Assembly (NCBI GenBank): GCA_947165505.1
Contig: CAMVAT010000015.1
Location: 1-64,000, forward strand
Reading direction: 5' to 3'
Length of the DNA: 64,000 bases
From: an uncultured Prevotellaceae bacterium
GTDB taxonomy: Bacteria > Bacteroidota > Bacteroidia > Bacteroidales > Bacteroidaceae
The notes under the pieces were generated by a model. That model was given only the letters and a program-made list of their open reading frames with translations. It was not told the DNA's origin and did no database searches. The translations under genes were made by a program, and so were the position numbers. This document shows, one piece after another, positions 10,183-18,673 of the stretch (its first letter is position 1; every line of letters begins with the position of its first letter).

Positions 10183-10340
10183 GAGATGAGAGGTGAGAGG
10201 TTATCTTAGAGGTGAGAGGTGAGAGGTTATCTTAGAGGTGAGAGGCAAGAGATATGCTCCGTGCACCTCGTTCCGTTTACTGCAGTGTCACAGCAGTACA
10301 AGAACCCTAAACCCTAAACCCTCAACCCTCAACCCTCAAC
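10183..10340 (+). repeat. Composite 7-bp-period repeat element (GAGGTGA array, core, CCCTAAA array)
   Basis: Between tetR and fabG. The left part is a GAGGTGA array with two GAGGTTATCTTA interruptions. The middle holds the core GAGATATGCTCCGTGCAC. The right part is a CCCTAAA then CCCTCAA array. Each array has a 7-bp period. The same order of modules recurs at 23687-23852 and, in part, at 26772, 43735, 45980 (inverted) and 53255 (inverted). No coding potential is evident. Confidence 0.85.
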
Positions 10341-10349
10341 AAAAAAGTA

Positions 10350-10943
10350 CTACTTGACGTATCTTTTCCCGAGTGCTCCATACACCACCTTGGCCACGAG
10401 CGGACGGCTGGTCTCTTCGGTGAGTCCGTGCCCCAGGCGGCCGTAGATGTAGGGCACCTCCAGGCCTTTGATGCAATAGTGCGTAATATCCGCCACGAGG
10501 TTGACGTCGTCGATGTCGAACTCGCCTTCCTCCTTGCCGTCGGTATATACTTTTCTGAAGAGGGCTATCTCCTCCTCATCAAAATGCTTGCGCACCTTCT
10601 CTACCATCCAAATGTTGCGGAAGAACTCGGCGCGCAGGTTACCGTTTCTGCACACCGTCTCCTTGATCATGCTCAGATGGGTGTAAATCAATTCGATGAT
10701 TTTGTCTTGCGGAGTGATTTTCTTGGCGGCCACCTCGTCTAATTTGTCAGACAGCCGCTCCAATTCCGACTCGATGACGGCATAATACACCTCGTCTTTA
10801 TTTTTAAAATAGGTGTATAGCGTACGCCGTCCCTTGCCCGACATCATGGCGATGTCGTTCATGGATGTTTTCTCTATACCGTTTTTGGCAAATAGCTGCC
10901 GGGCCACATCTACTAGTTTTTGCCTCGTCTTGGATATTGACAT
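10350..10943 (-). CDS. TetR/AcrR-family transcriptional regulator
   Basis: A 197-residue DNA-binding repressor type. The N-terminal helix-turn-helix is clear (TRQKLVDVARQLFAKNGIEK, TSMNDIAMMSGKGRRTLYTY, FKNKDEVYYAVI) and is followed by an all-helical ligand-binding domain of normal length. Its promoter and a perfect 10-bp inverted repeat over the start-site region lie directly upstream, which suggests autorepression. The next gene downstream on the same strand is fabG, so a role in fatty-acid or envelope control is plausible, but this is inferred from position only. Confidence 0.92.
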   Translation of the reverse strand: MSISKTRQKLVDVARQLFAKNGIEKTSMNDIAMMSGKGRRTLYTYFKNKDEVYYAVIESELERLSDKLDEVAAKKITPQDKIIELIYTHLSMIKETVCRNGNLRAEFFRNIWMVEKVRKHFDEEEIALFRKVYTDGKEEGEFDIDDVNLVADITHYCIKGLEVPYIYGRLGHGLTEETSRPLVAKVVYGALGKRYVK

Positions 10944-10960
10944 GTTCTATCCTCCCTAAA

Positions 10961-10989
10961 TTTTGCACATCATATTAACATGTGCAAAA
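10961..10989 (-). promoter_or_regulatory. Candidate TetR operator: perfect inverted repeat
   Basis: TTTTGCACAT and ATGTGCAAAA form perfect 10-bp arms separated by 9 bp. The repeat lies 18 bp upstream of the tetR start codon and overlaps the -7 box (10985-10992) and the expected transcription start, the usual place for a TetR operator. Confidence 0.7.
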
Positions 10990-11016
10990 ATAGGGCATTT
11001 CTTTCAAACGCACAAA
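10985..11016 (-). promoter_or_regulatory. Promoter of the tetR gene
   Basis: On the minus strand TTTG (11013-11016) and TATTTTTG (10985-10992) are 20 bp apart, an exact match to the Bacteroidota housekeeping promoter. The expected start is near 10979. Confidence 0.75.
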
Positions 11017-11093
11017 ATATTTTCTGAAAATTTGCGTATTTAGGGCTAAAAAATGACATTTTGGGGTATTTTTTGAAAAATATGCGGAAAAAA

Positions 11094-11125
11094 TTTGTTT
11101 TACGGCAGAAAAAGTCGTACCTTTG
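11094..11125 (+). promoter_or_regulatory. Promoter of the initiator tRNA gene
   Basis: TTTG (11094-11097) and TACCTTTG (11118-11125) with 20-bp spacing, about 33 bp upstream of the mature tRNA. An exact match to the Bacteroidota consensus. Confidence 0.8.
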
Positions 11126-11158
11126 CACTCGCATTTGAAAAGGATGCCATATTTACAT

Positions 11159-11231
11159 CGCGGAGTGGAGCAGTTGGTAGCTCGCCAGGCTCATAACCTG
11201 GAGGTCGCATGTTCGAGTCCTGCCTCCGCAA
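11159..11231 (+). tRNA. Initiator tRNA-fMet (anticodon CAU)
   Basis: A complete cloverleaf can be drawn: acceptor CGCGGAG with CUCCGCA, D arm AGCAGUUGGUAGCU, anticodon stem-loop CCAGG-CUCAUAA-CCUGG and T arm with GUUCGAGUC. The anticodon is CAU. Position 1 (C) and position 72 (A) do not pair, which is the hallmark of bacterial initiator tRNA. The 3' CCA is not encoded and must be added after transcription. It has its own promoter and terminator. Confidence 0.95.
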
Positions 11232-11234
11232 CTC

Positions 11235-11264
11235 AAAAGCCAGTCCCTTCGGACTGGCTTTTTT
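11235..11264 (+). terminator. Rho-independent terminator of the tRNA
   Basis: AAAAGCCAGTCC-CTTC-GGACTGGCTTTT forms a 12-bp stem and ends in TTTTTT, four bases after the tRNA. Confidence 0.92.
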
Positions 11265-11286
11265 CATGCGGGCAGGCCCCTCACTT

Positions 11287-11414
11287 CAAAACACTTGGAT
11301 TTCTCCTCAACAACGGATTTCGCGGATTTCACGGATTTACAAATTGCTGATTATCAGCAATAACAAGCATCTGTGAAATCCGCAAAATCCGTTGTCTATT
11401 TAATATGACACACC
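11287..11414 (+). repeat. Dispersed hairpin repeat (family P), copy 1
   Basis: A non-coding repeat seen three times in the window (also 12541-12679 and 54552-54696). The outer arms begin with ACAACGGATTTCGCGGAT on the left and end with AATCCGTTGT on the right and can form a stem of about 27 bp; the centre TTGCTGA-TTA-TCAGCAA forms a second hairpin. This copy lacks the left terminal GGGTGTGTC found in the others but keeps GACACACC on the right. With copy 2 it brackets the gene at 11425-12321. Confidence 0.88.
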
Positions 11415-11424
11415 TTCTTTTCAG

Positions 11425-12321
11425 TTAGAAATGCTCTTTGAAGATGTGTTTCAGTATCTGGCAATTGCCGATGGTGCGCAGATATATCTCGCATGTCGTC
11501 CCCTCCTTCACCAGTCCGAACAGGTGCGTGTCATAATCACTGCCATAAATGGTGATTTTTTCGTCGTCGGCCCCCACCTTCTGTATGTCGCCTTCGCGGA
11601 AGGCCATCTTGCCCACGATGAGGTTTTTGCCCTGCAGCCTGACATAGTTCTCACGACACTCGCCGCCAAAATATTCATGGAAAGCCACCTCCTCGCCCCC
11701 ATCATATTTAGCCTGCACCTTTGGCCATATATACTCCATCCACTGCTCTTCCACCGCTTTCCAGAATCGCACCTCATAATTGTAAATTGATTTGAGCTTG
11801 CCATCCTGATAATCATCCTCAAAGCGAGCCAACTCACATCGTCCTTGTCCGGCGTCTTTTTTGTGCCCGTTCACTCTGATGAAATAAACCAGTTTTTCTT
11901 CCCTCTTTTCAACCCTTACCCACTCCGTGGCAATCACATCCTCCACTTCGTCCCATCTCACCACCTTCTTGCTGACCACGTCACTGCGACTTTTCTTAAA
12001 CTCGGCGATGGCGAACCCCTCCGTTCCCACGAAATAGTCGGTACCTTTGTAAAAGAGGGCTATCTCGATGCCCACACACGCGGCGAAAAGACACACGATG
12101 TCCAACAAGATCACATCATAGAAAAGATAGATAAGCAGTCCCGGCACCAGTATAGACAAGACCAGGAGTATGAATCGATTCCGTTTGCTCATGGGCTTCG
12201 CCGATTGAGTAGTGGTGGTACAGAAAAGAATCTCTCCGATATCATCGGGGATATAGCTGAAATAGCTCTCGCCGCTCTTCACGTCTTGCAGCAGTTGTTT
12301 CTCGTCGTCGTTAAATATCAT
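11425..12321 (-). CDS. Unrecognised membrane protein with two adjacent transmembrane segments
   Basis: I do not recognise the family. The 298-residue protein has a short acidic N-terminal region, then two close hydrophobic helices near residues 49-90 (FILLVLSILVPGLLIYLFY and VILLDIVCLFAACVGIEIAL), then a soluble region of about 200 residues rich in W, Y and charged residues. The arrangement recalls small membrane proteins with a PH-like cytoplasmic domain, but no diagnostic motif supports that. The gene stands alone, lies between two direct copies of the family-P repeat, and has a -7 box 87 bp upstream. It is likely a real gene: a long ORF with good codon structure and no better frame on either strand. 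Confidence 0.7.
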   Translation of the reverse strand: MIFNDDEKQLLQDVKSGESYFSYIPDDIGEILFCTTTTQSAKPMSKRNRFILLVLSILVPGLLIYLFYDVILLDIVCLFAACVGIEIALFYKGTDYFVGTEGFAIAEFKKSRSDVVSKKVVRWDEVEDVIATEWVRVEKREEKLVYFIRVNGHKKDAGQGRCELARFEDDYQDGKLKSIYNYEVRFWKAVEEQWMEYIWPKVQAKYDGGEEVAFHEYFGGECRENYVRLQGKNLIVGKMAFREGDIQKVGADDEKITIYGSDYDTHLFGLVKEGTTCEIYLRTIGNCQILKHIFKEHF

Positions 12322-12407
12322 CGTGTTTGTGGTTTATGGGGTTCTTTGTTGGGGGGCTTTGTTGGGGGTTTGCGGGCGACACGGAATTACCGTGTTGCCG
12401 TCGGGTG

Positions 12408-12415
12408 CAAAGATA
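12408..12415 (-). promoter_or_regulatory. Candidate -7 box for the 298-residue membrane protein
   Basis: TATCTTTG on the minus strand (CAAAGATA on plus). No clear TTTG at the usual distance, so this is a partial promoter match. Confidence 0.45.
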
Positions 12416-12495
12416 CGGATATTATTTACATTTCCTTATCACGATTGATGTTTTTTTGCCTTATCTCTCACCTCTTTTATATGTCAGCCACGCAA

Positions 12496-12521
12496 GTAGG
12501 GACAGGGCGTGCCCTGTCCGC
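12496..12521 (+). repeat. REP-1 palindrome, single copy
   Basis: GTA then the perfect palindrome GGACAGGGCGTGCCCTGTCC then GC. The same unit occurs at 25216, 25415, 52815, 52865 (inverted) and in the pair at 62923-62993. Confidence 0.85.
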
Positions 12522-12540
12522 ATGGGGGCCTCCCCCTCTG

Positions 12541-12679
12541 AGGGTGTGTCAAAACACTTGGATTTCTCCTCAACAACGGATTTCGCGGATTTCACGGATT
12601 TACAAATTGCTGATTATCAGCAATAACAAGCATCTGTGAAATCGGCAAAATCCGTTGTCTATTTAATATGACACACCCT
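12541..12679 (+). repeat. Dispersed hairpin repeat (family P), copy 2, full length
   Basis: Full-length copy whose ends AGGGTGTGTC and GACACACCCT are perfect 10-bp terminal inverted repeats. Same orientation as copy 1. No ORF of note inside. Structure is like a miniature inverted-repeat element, but no target-site duplication could be recognised. Confidence 0.88.
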
Positions 12680-12682
12680 CCT

Positions 12683-12950
12683 GGGGAGGGGGCTGTAGGG
12701 GCGGGTCACCGTGCCCGCCCGCACGAGCGCCAGCGAGTTCAAAAATTCCTTTATTCCTCTATTCCGTAGAATCATTCATCTCTACGGAGATAAGGAGGAT
12801 GGGGAGACATCGGTCGGCACGACCGATTCAAGCGTGCTATAGACAAAAATCTTTTGCCGTCGGCAACACGAATTGCCATCAATTACCCACGAATTGCCAT
12901 CAATTACCACGTTCGGGTGGAACCAACTGTCGGCGGCCGAGGTGGACGGT
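12683..12950 (+). repeat. Long direct repeat, left copy, flanking the DUF4143 ATPase gene
   Basis: Begins with a G-rich tract and the REP-2 palindrome (GGGCGGGTCACCGTGCCCGC), continues through TTCATCTCTACGGAGATAAG and GGCACGACCGATTCAAGC, and ends with GTTCGGGTGGAACCA. A nearly identical but internally expanded copy lies at 14371-14960. The remaining sequence to 13019 shows nothing recognisable. Confidence 0.85.
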
Positions 12951-13019
12951 CAGGTGGTGAACCATCACATAAGAAAGGAGAAAAAAGAAATAAAAACGCC
13001 TACGACATGAGGGAAAAGG

Positions 13020-14207
13020 CTACCAAGTGAGATGGCGGAAGTTGATGATGCCGTTGTCTTTCTGAGGGTTCTCCTGCAGGCCGTCGTAGATAACAGAGGT
13101 CTTCAACAAGCGCTCCTTCAGCAGAGGACGCAGATAGTTCAGGTTGGCGAAGAAATCGCTGTTCCATGTCTGGGCCGACTTGATCTCATAGGCCTCTACA
13201 AGGTTGGGCGGCAGAATACGCAGCACGTCAACCTCTCGCTGGCTCTTGTCACGATAGAAGAACAGTTGCTGCATGTTGTTGCCCCGATTCAGGTCGAGCT
13301 TCAACATATCGTTGATGACCATGTTCTCAAACAGCGGGCCGCGCAACGGATGGACATCCATCTGCTGCTCAGAGGTGATGCCTAAGAGGAAGGCTGCTAT
13401 CCCCGTATCATAAAAGTATAGTTTGGGGGTCTTCGTCAGCCGCTTGCCGATATTGGTATAGTACGGGTGCAGCAGATAGACCACGTACGAGGCAGCGAGA
13501 ATGCTGAGCCAGTGCCTGATTGTGTTTACAGCTACGCCGACCTCGTTAGACACAGCCGAAGCGTTGAACTCCTGCCCCACGCGACTGGCACATATCCGAA
13601 TGAAGGTCTGGAATGCCTGCAGGTCTTTCACGTTGATGAGAGTTCGCACATCGCGCTCAATATAGGTTGTGTAATAGTTGCTCAGCAATTGTTGGCGCGA
13701 CATCTCGTTGTCAGCCACCCACACAGCAGGGAAGCCGCCATAAAGTAGCATCTTCGACGTGCTGGCATCCGGCTGATGCGACATCACCTCGGCTGTGCTG
13801 AGGGGAAGCAGCGAATAGACGGCAGTGCGCCCTGCCATCGACTGCGTAATCCGCGCCATCATGGCAAAATTACTGCTGCCCGTTACAATAAAGTGGTGTT
13901 GGTCTGTACCGTGAAAGCGATCCTCATCGACAATAACCTGAATGTAAGAGAAAACATTCGGAAAATGATGTGCCTCGTCGATAATCACACCTTTAGGATG
14001 GCGATTGAAGAATGCTTTGGGATCGGCCTGCACCTCAGCCAGTGTGTCGGCATCTTCCAAACTGACGTATGGCAAATCAGGGAATAGCTCGCGGCACAGC
14101 GTGGTCTTACCCGACTGACGCGGTCCGGTGAGCGTAATGACAGGGAGAACGCGAAACACATCAGAAATGTACGCTGCTAACGTCCTGTTTATTAATTGTT
14201 TGCTCAT
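13020..14207 (-). CDS. DUF4143-type ATP-binding protein (AAA+ ATPase with C-terminal DUF4143)
   Basis: A 395-residue ATPase of a family widespread in accessory regions of bacteria and archaea; its cellular role is not established. Walker A is GPRQSGKTT near residue 28, the Walker B-like GVIIDEAHHFPN near 77-88, and IVTGSSNFAMM matches the sensor region. The second half matches the DUF4143 arrangement (winged helix, then ENMVINDMLKL and the nuclease-like FYRDKSQREVDVLRI). The ORF track begins at 14267, but a perfect promoter at 14245-14276 puts the transcript start inside that extension, so the ATG at 14207 (MSKQLINRTL) is preferred. The gene is alone between two long direct repeats. Confidence 0.88.
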   Translation of the reverse strand: MSKQLINRTLAAYISDVFRVLPVITLTGPRQSGKTTLCRELFPDLPYVSLEDADTLAEVQADPKAFFNRHPKGVIIDEAHHFPNVFSYIQVIVDEDRFHGTDQHHFIVTGSSNFAMMARITQSMAGRTAVYSLLPLSTAEVMSHQPDASTSKMLLYGGFPAVWVADNEMSRQQLLSNYYTTYIERDVRTLINVKDLQAFQTFIRICASRVGQEFNASAVSNEVGVAVNTIRHWLSILAASYVVYLLHPYYTNIGKRLTKTPKLYFYDTGIAAFLLGITSEQQMDVHPLRGPLFENMVINDMLKLDLNRGNNMQQLFFYRDKSQREVDVLRILPPNLVEAYEIKSAQTWNSDFFANLNYLRPLLKERLLKTSVIYDGLQENPQKDNGIINFRHLTW

Positions 14208-14244
14208 AAGTTGGACAAATTTGCAATTGAACTGAAAATTTGGC

Positions 14245-14276
14245 CAAAGATACGGATTATCTTTCAAACTTCCAAA
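14245..14276 (-). promoter_or_regulatory. Promoter of the DUF4143 ATPase gene
   Basis: TTTG (14273-14276) and TATCTTTG (14245-14252) on the minus strand, 20 bp apart. Its position decides the start codon of the gene downstream. Confidence 0.75.
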
Positions 14277-14370
14277 TATTTTGGGCGTAACCTATCATTT
14301 TTATATAGATTTTGCACATTACTTCACCCTGTCAGCCATTTGTCGCAATCGTCGTGCTAATCACTTCCTC

Positions 14371-14960
14371 CCCTCGGGGAGGGCTGGGGAGGGGGCCTCT
14401 GTAGGGGCGGGTCACCGTGCCCGCCCGCACGAGCGCCAGCGAGTTCAAAAATACCTTTATTCCTCTATTCCGTAGAATCATTCATCTCTACGGAGATAAG
14501 GAGGATGGGGAGACATCGGTCGGCACGACCGATTCAAGCGTGCTATAGACAAAAATCTTTTGCCGTAGGCAACACGAATTGCCATCAATTACCCATGAAT
14601 TGCCATTAATGTTCATCGCCGCTTACGGCGATAAAAAATAATTCATGGGAAATTACTTTCCGCTTCGCACAGTGACCGTTGGTTCGTGGATAATTACTTT
14701 CCGCTTCGCACAGTGACCTTCGGTTCATGGGAATTACATGTTAAAAACCCTTTGCCGTAGGCAACACGAATTGCCATTAATTACCCATGAATTGCCATTA
14801 ATGCTCATCGCCGCTTGCGGCGATAAAAAATAATTCATGGATAATTCGTGGATAATTCATGGGCATTCATGTTTAAAACCCTTTTGCCGTAGGCAAAGAA
14901 AAACCGCTGGTGCATGTTAAAAAACACGTTCGGGTGGAACCAGCGGTCGGCGGCCGAAGG
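14371..14960 (+). repeat. Long direct repeat, right copy, with internal duplications
   Basis: Matches 12683-12950 at both ends but contains extra material. A unit of about 100 bp with GCCGTAGGCAACACGAATTG, then CATCGCCGCTTACGGCGATA, occurs twice (about 14551-14648 and 14743-14840). A 47-bp unit with ACTTTCCGCTTCGCACAGTG is also doubled (about 14653-14730). Many small hairpins are present and no convincing ORF. The stretch from 14208 to 15415 has no gene. Confidence 0.8.
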
Positions 14961-15101
14961 GAAAGCCAATTGCAATCCGCCAAAGTCATTTTTTCGCATT
15001 GCAAATGCTGATACTCCATGCGTCGGGATTGCAAATCCCGACGAACGAGGCGGCCGAGGCGAACGAGGCATTTATCGTGATTGGCGTGGTAATCACTCCC
15101 T

Positions 15102-15180
15102 CCCCTCGGGGAGGGCTGGGGAGGGGGCTTCTGTAGGGGCGGGTCACCGTGCCCGCCCGCACGAGCGCCAGCGAGTTCAG
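15102..15180 (+). repeat. REP-2 palindrome with G-rich leader, third local copy
   Basis: CTCGGGGAGGGCTGGGGAG then GTAGGGGCGGG-TCACCGT-GCCCGCCCGCAC and AGCGCCAGCGAGTTC. Same unit as at 12695 and 14401; inverted relatives at 50179 and 53189. The G-rich leader could form a G-quadruplex. Confidence 0.82.
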
Positions 15181-15336
15181 AAACGACGCGAAGCGTTCTG
15201 AATATTTTAAGTCCGATTTGACCCATTTCCACGCGAAGCGTGTAAACCCCGTCGTCCATAAAGCGCATTTTTGCTTTTGTCATCAAAAACTTCAAAAAAA
15301 ACGATTAAAACCAACCCCATTCTCGTTTTTTCTCCT

Positions 15337-15344
15337 TAACTTTG
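15337..15344 (+). promoter_or_regulatory. Candidate -7 box for the four-gene operon
   Basis: TAACTTTG, 72 bp before the first start codon. No clear TTTG at the proper distance upstream. Confidence 0.5.
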
Positions 15345-15415
15345 CAGATGCTATGACTTGTCACTAAAAGCTCAAAACACTAACTTCCCTAATCTGATAA
15401 CATAGAATAAGCACT

Positions 15416-18400
15416 ATGGAAATAGTTCCCGGCGTATATGAAACATTGATCAGTCAGGCCATTGAAGAGAAACTAAATGGTCTTTCCGACGAACTATATT
15501 ACATCAAGAAAGAAGACATCGACAGTGCCGACTCCTACAGATGGTTTTCATCTTATTTAGGAGACGTGGTTGCTGGTATCTTAAAATCATATTTCACCGA
15601 TAAAGACAGAAACGCGACCATCAGCAGTCAGGTGGAAGTGATTAACAAAATACTGAAATACATTGAAGATGAATGGGAGCCGAAGCACGTGCAGACCTAT
15701 CCCGATAAGTTGAGTGAAGATTCGCAAATGCAGCTTCTGCGCGGCATCTATTCAAAAATAGGCTACACCCAGGCACAAGTAGAAGAGCGGTCAAAGCACC
15801 ATCCCCTGTCTGGCTATCGTGTCAGCAACCTGTTCACAGGAGGCAATGACATCTCGATGGACGACGAGGTACGTCGTGACATACAGACTGCCGACCAAAT
15901 AGATCTGCTTGTCTCATTCATTAAGTTTGAAGGTCTCCGCCTTATCATGGACGACCTGCGCAAGTTTGTCAAACGTGAGGGTAGCCGGTTACGCATCATA
16001 ACCACTACCTATATGGGGGCCACCGACCCTAAGGCCATACGAATGCTTTACAACCTGAAAGCCATCGGAAATGTAGAAATCAGAGCATCATACAACACAA
16101 AACAGGAGCGGCTTCACGCAAAAGCATATATATTCTACAGGAACAATGGTTACCACACAGCCTATATCGGTTCGAGCAATCTGTCGCGTACAGCCTTAAC
16201 CAAGGGATTGGAATGGAATCTTCGCGTCACCACGTTAGAGAATCCCCATATCATCAACAAGACCCAAGCCACATTTGAAAACTACTGGAACAGTGATGAT
16301 TTTGAAATCATTGGCACAGAGGATGATTTGAAACGTTTTCAGGATGCCATCTGGAATGAAAACAATAAAAGCGGCATAGACAGTCAGGAATCTGAATACA
16401 TCACACGCTTTGAGAGAAAGACGCATCAAATCAAAGTATTGGAAAAACTGCAATATGAGCGTGAGATTATCCATAGCTACAAAAACCTGATTGTCGCCGC
16501 CACTGGTACGGGGAAAACGGCCATTTCGGCTTTTGACTTCAAGGACTACAACAAACGCTGCATACAAGAAAAGAAACGCAGTGCAAGGTTGCTTTTCATC
16601 GTTCACCGCGAAAAGATTCTGAAACAAGCCCGCTATACTTTCCGCTCTGTGATGGTGGATGCCAACTTCGGCGAGATATGGACCGGTCAGATACAGCCCA
16701 GTACGGAGTCCGATTTAGAGCACCTTTTCATCACCATTCAGACGCTCAACAACAACTGGGACACCATTAGGAAAATGGGCTCCGACTACTATGACTATGT
16801 GGTCATCGACGAAGCACACCACAGCAAGGCCGGCAGTTATGCGTCTATTTTCAACAACCTCACTCCCGAGATATTCATTGGTTTGACCGCTACGCCCGAG
16901 CGAATGGATATGAAGGAAATCAAAGTGGATTTCAACAATCGCTTTGCCGCCGAGATACGCTTGCAAGAAGCCTTAGACCAACAACTGCTATCGCCCTTTG
17001 ACTATTTCTGTGTAACAGACGACAGTGTGGACTTAAGTAAAATAGCCTGTAGGGGCGATGTATATGACAGGAATGAGCTCTCACGTTTGTATGACAATAA
17101 CAAACAGCGATTCGGACTGATACAGAGTGCTTTGGAACGATATGTGAACGACCCGCACGACTGCAAAGCTGTCTGTTTCTGTTGCAGTATCAAGCATGCG
17201 GAGTTTATGGCCGATATGTTTAACCAGACAGGATATAAAGCCTTATCCGTCACTTCACGCAACAGTTCAGAGCTTGACAACTATTCCAATAAGTTGGCAC
17301 GCGGCGACATCAATTACCTTTGCGTGGCGGATATTCTGAATGAGGGTATCGACATACCTGAGATTGACACCGTTCTGTTTTTGAGGCCGACGGAATCACT
17401 GACCATCTACTTGCAGCAGTTGGGCCGCGGATTGCGTCTGGCTGACGGTAAGACCTGCCTGACAGTCTTAGACTTTGTGGCCCAAGCCAACAGTAGTTAT
17501 AATTACGAAAGTCGTTTCCGTGCTCTTGTGGGGCGCGGAAAGAAAAGTATCGAAAAGGAAATTAAAGACGGCTTCACTTTTTTGCCTCGCGGGTGCTCTA
17601 TCACGATGGAGAAGGAGGCACAGGATTATATCTTGAAAAACATCAAGGAAGCCATCTTTGACGTGCGAAGACTCCGCAAAGAAACACGTTTCTTCACCCA
17701 GAATACAGGAAGAGAGCTGACGCTTGATAATTTCATCGAAAACTTCGGACTTGACTGGCGGCATATCTATAAGACACCAGGCTCATGGGCAAGGCTGAAA
17801 GTACAGGCGGGGATCCCTGTAGAGGGATTCGATGAGCAGTCATCTTATACCAAATTACTTGAAGGCGGACTGGCCAGACTGTACCACACCAACAGCTATG
17901 ACTACCTCAATTATCTGAAAAGACTGATTGGCAACGGTATGTGTCAAATCAACTATCCAACCCGGCGCGAAAAAAAGTTCTTACAACTGTTTTACTATAC
18001 CATCTGGATGGATGACATTGCAAAAGTGAACAAGAAATATGGAATGGATTTTCCCGACATGGAGTATGCCGTTGTATCGCTTTCCGACCAGAAATGGATG
18101 ATGGAAGAACTGGCCTGCCTTGTCAGGACACGTCTGGCAAGTCTGAGCAAGACAACCAACTGGTTAAAAATCGATGACGATGCTGAGATAGAATTATACG
18201 GCTGTTACTCGGCCGATGAGATACACCTCATGCTGGAAAACAAACCGGGTCGTTGGCAGGTTTTAGGCACACAATACATCTCAGAGCGCAAATTGGCTAT
18301 GGTGTTTGTCACGCTCAATAAGTCAGACAAAGAATATTCACCCTCCACCCGCTATGAAGACTACGCCATCTCAGCCCACCAATTCCATTGGCAATCGATG

Positions 18401-18640
18401 AACAGTGTTCGCATTGAAAGCAACGAAGGACAGCGTATCATCGAACAAAGGACCAACGGCTGGAAATATATACTTTTTGTACGTGACACGAAAAAAGACG
18501 AGTATAGCAATACGAATGCCTATTACTGCCTTGGACTCATCGACTATCATGAAAGTCATGGAGAGCGCCCGATGAACGTAGTATGGGACATGAGAAATCC
18601 TATCCCTGGATTTATGCTTGAGGCTGCAAAAGCAGTATAA
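15416..18640 (+). CDS. PLD-nuclease-like / superfamily 2 helicase / DUF3427 fusion protein
   Basis: A 1074-residue protein in a typical defence-type architecture. Residues about 130-300 form a phospholipase D-like domain with H234-x-K236 (RLHAKAYIFY) and G252-S-S-N, a single HKD-type site. Residues about 340-720 are an SF2 helicase: Walker A AATGTGKT near 361-368, DEAH at 465-468, LTATPER, and motif VI QQLGRGLRLADGKT. The C-terminus (about 960-1074) matches DUF3427. Proteins of this shape are expected to couple ATP-driven DNA tracking to cleavage, but a specific activity is inference. Its codons are clearly more AT-rich than those of housekeeping neighbours, a sign of horizontal transfer. The next gene starts 33 bp later. 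Confidence 0.88.
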   Translation: MEIVPGVYETLISQAIEEKLNGLSDELYYIKKEDIDSADSYRWFSSYLGDVVAGILKSYFTDKDRNATISSQVEVINKILKYIEDEWEPKHVQTYPDKLSEDSQMQLLRGIYSKIGYTQAQVEERSKHHPLSGYRVSNLFTGGNDISMDDEVRRDIQTADQIDLLVSFIKFEGLRLIMDDLRKFVKREGSRLRIITTTYMGATDPKAIRMLYNLKAIGNVEIRASYNTKQERLHAKAYIFYRNNGYHTAYIGSSNLSRTALTKGLEWNLRVTTLENPHIINKTQATFENYWNSDDFEIIGTEDDLKRFQDAIWNENNKSGIDSQESEYITRFERKTHQIKVLEKLQYEREIIHSYKNLIVAATGTGKTAISAFDFKDYNKRCIQEKKRSARLLFIVHREKILKQARYTFRSVMVDANFGEIWTGQIQPSTESDLEHLFITIQTLNNNWDTIRKMGSDYYDYVVIDEAHHSKAGSYASIFNNLTPEIFIGLTATPERMDMKEIKVDFNNRFAAEIRLQEALDQQLLSPFDYFCVTDDSVDLSKIACRGDVYDRNELSRLYDNNKQRFGLIQSALERYVNDPHDCKAVCFCCSIKHAEFMADMFNQTGYKALSVTSRNSSELDNYSNKLARGDINYLCVADILNEGIDIPEIDTVLFLRPTESLTIYLQQLGRGLRLADGKTCLTVLDFVAQANSSYNYESRFRALVGRGKKSIEKEIKDGFTFLPRGCSITMEKEAQDYILKNIKEAIFDVRRLRKETRFFTQNTGRELTLDNFIENFGLDWRHIYKTPGSWARLKVQAGIPVEGFDEQSSYTKLLEGGLARLYHTNSYDYLNYLKRLIGNGMCQINYPTRREKKFLQLFYYTIWMDDIAKVNKKYGMDFPDMEYAVVSLSDQKWMMEELACLVRTRLASLSKTTNWLKIDDDAEIELYGCYSADEIHLMLENKPGRWQVLGTQYISERKLAMVFVTLNKSDKEYSPSTRYEDYAISAHQFHWQSMNSVRIESNEGQRIIEQRTNGWKYILFVRDTKKDEYSNTNAYYCLGLIDYHESHGERPMNVVWDMRNPIPGFMLEAAKAV

Positions 18641-18673
18641 AACACAGGTAACATAACCATAACAATCAATATA

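Noticed and set aside
14207-14267. Longer N-terminus (MKDNPYLWPN...) of the DUF4143 ATPase
   Set aside because: The codons for YLW are the TATCTTTG promoter box, so the transcript most likely begins inside this extension.
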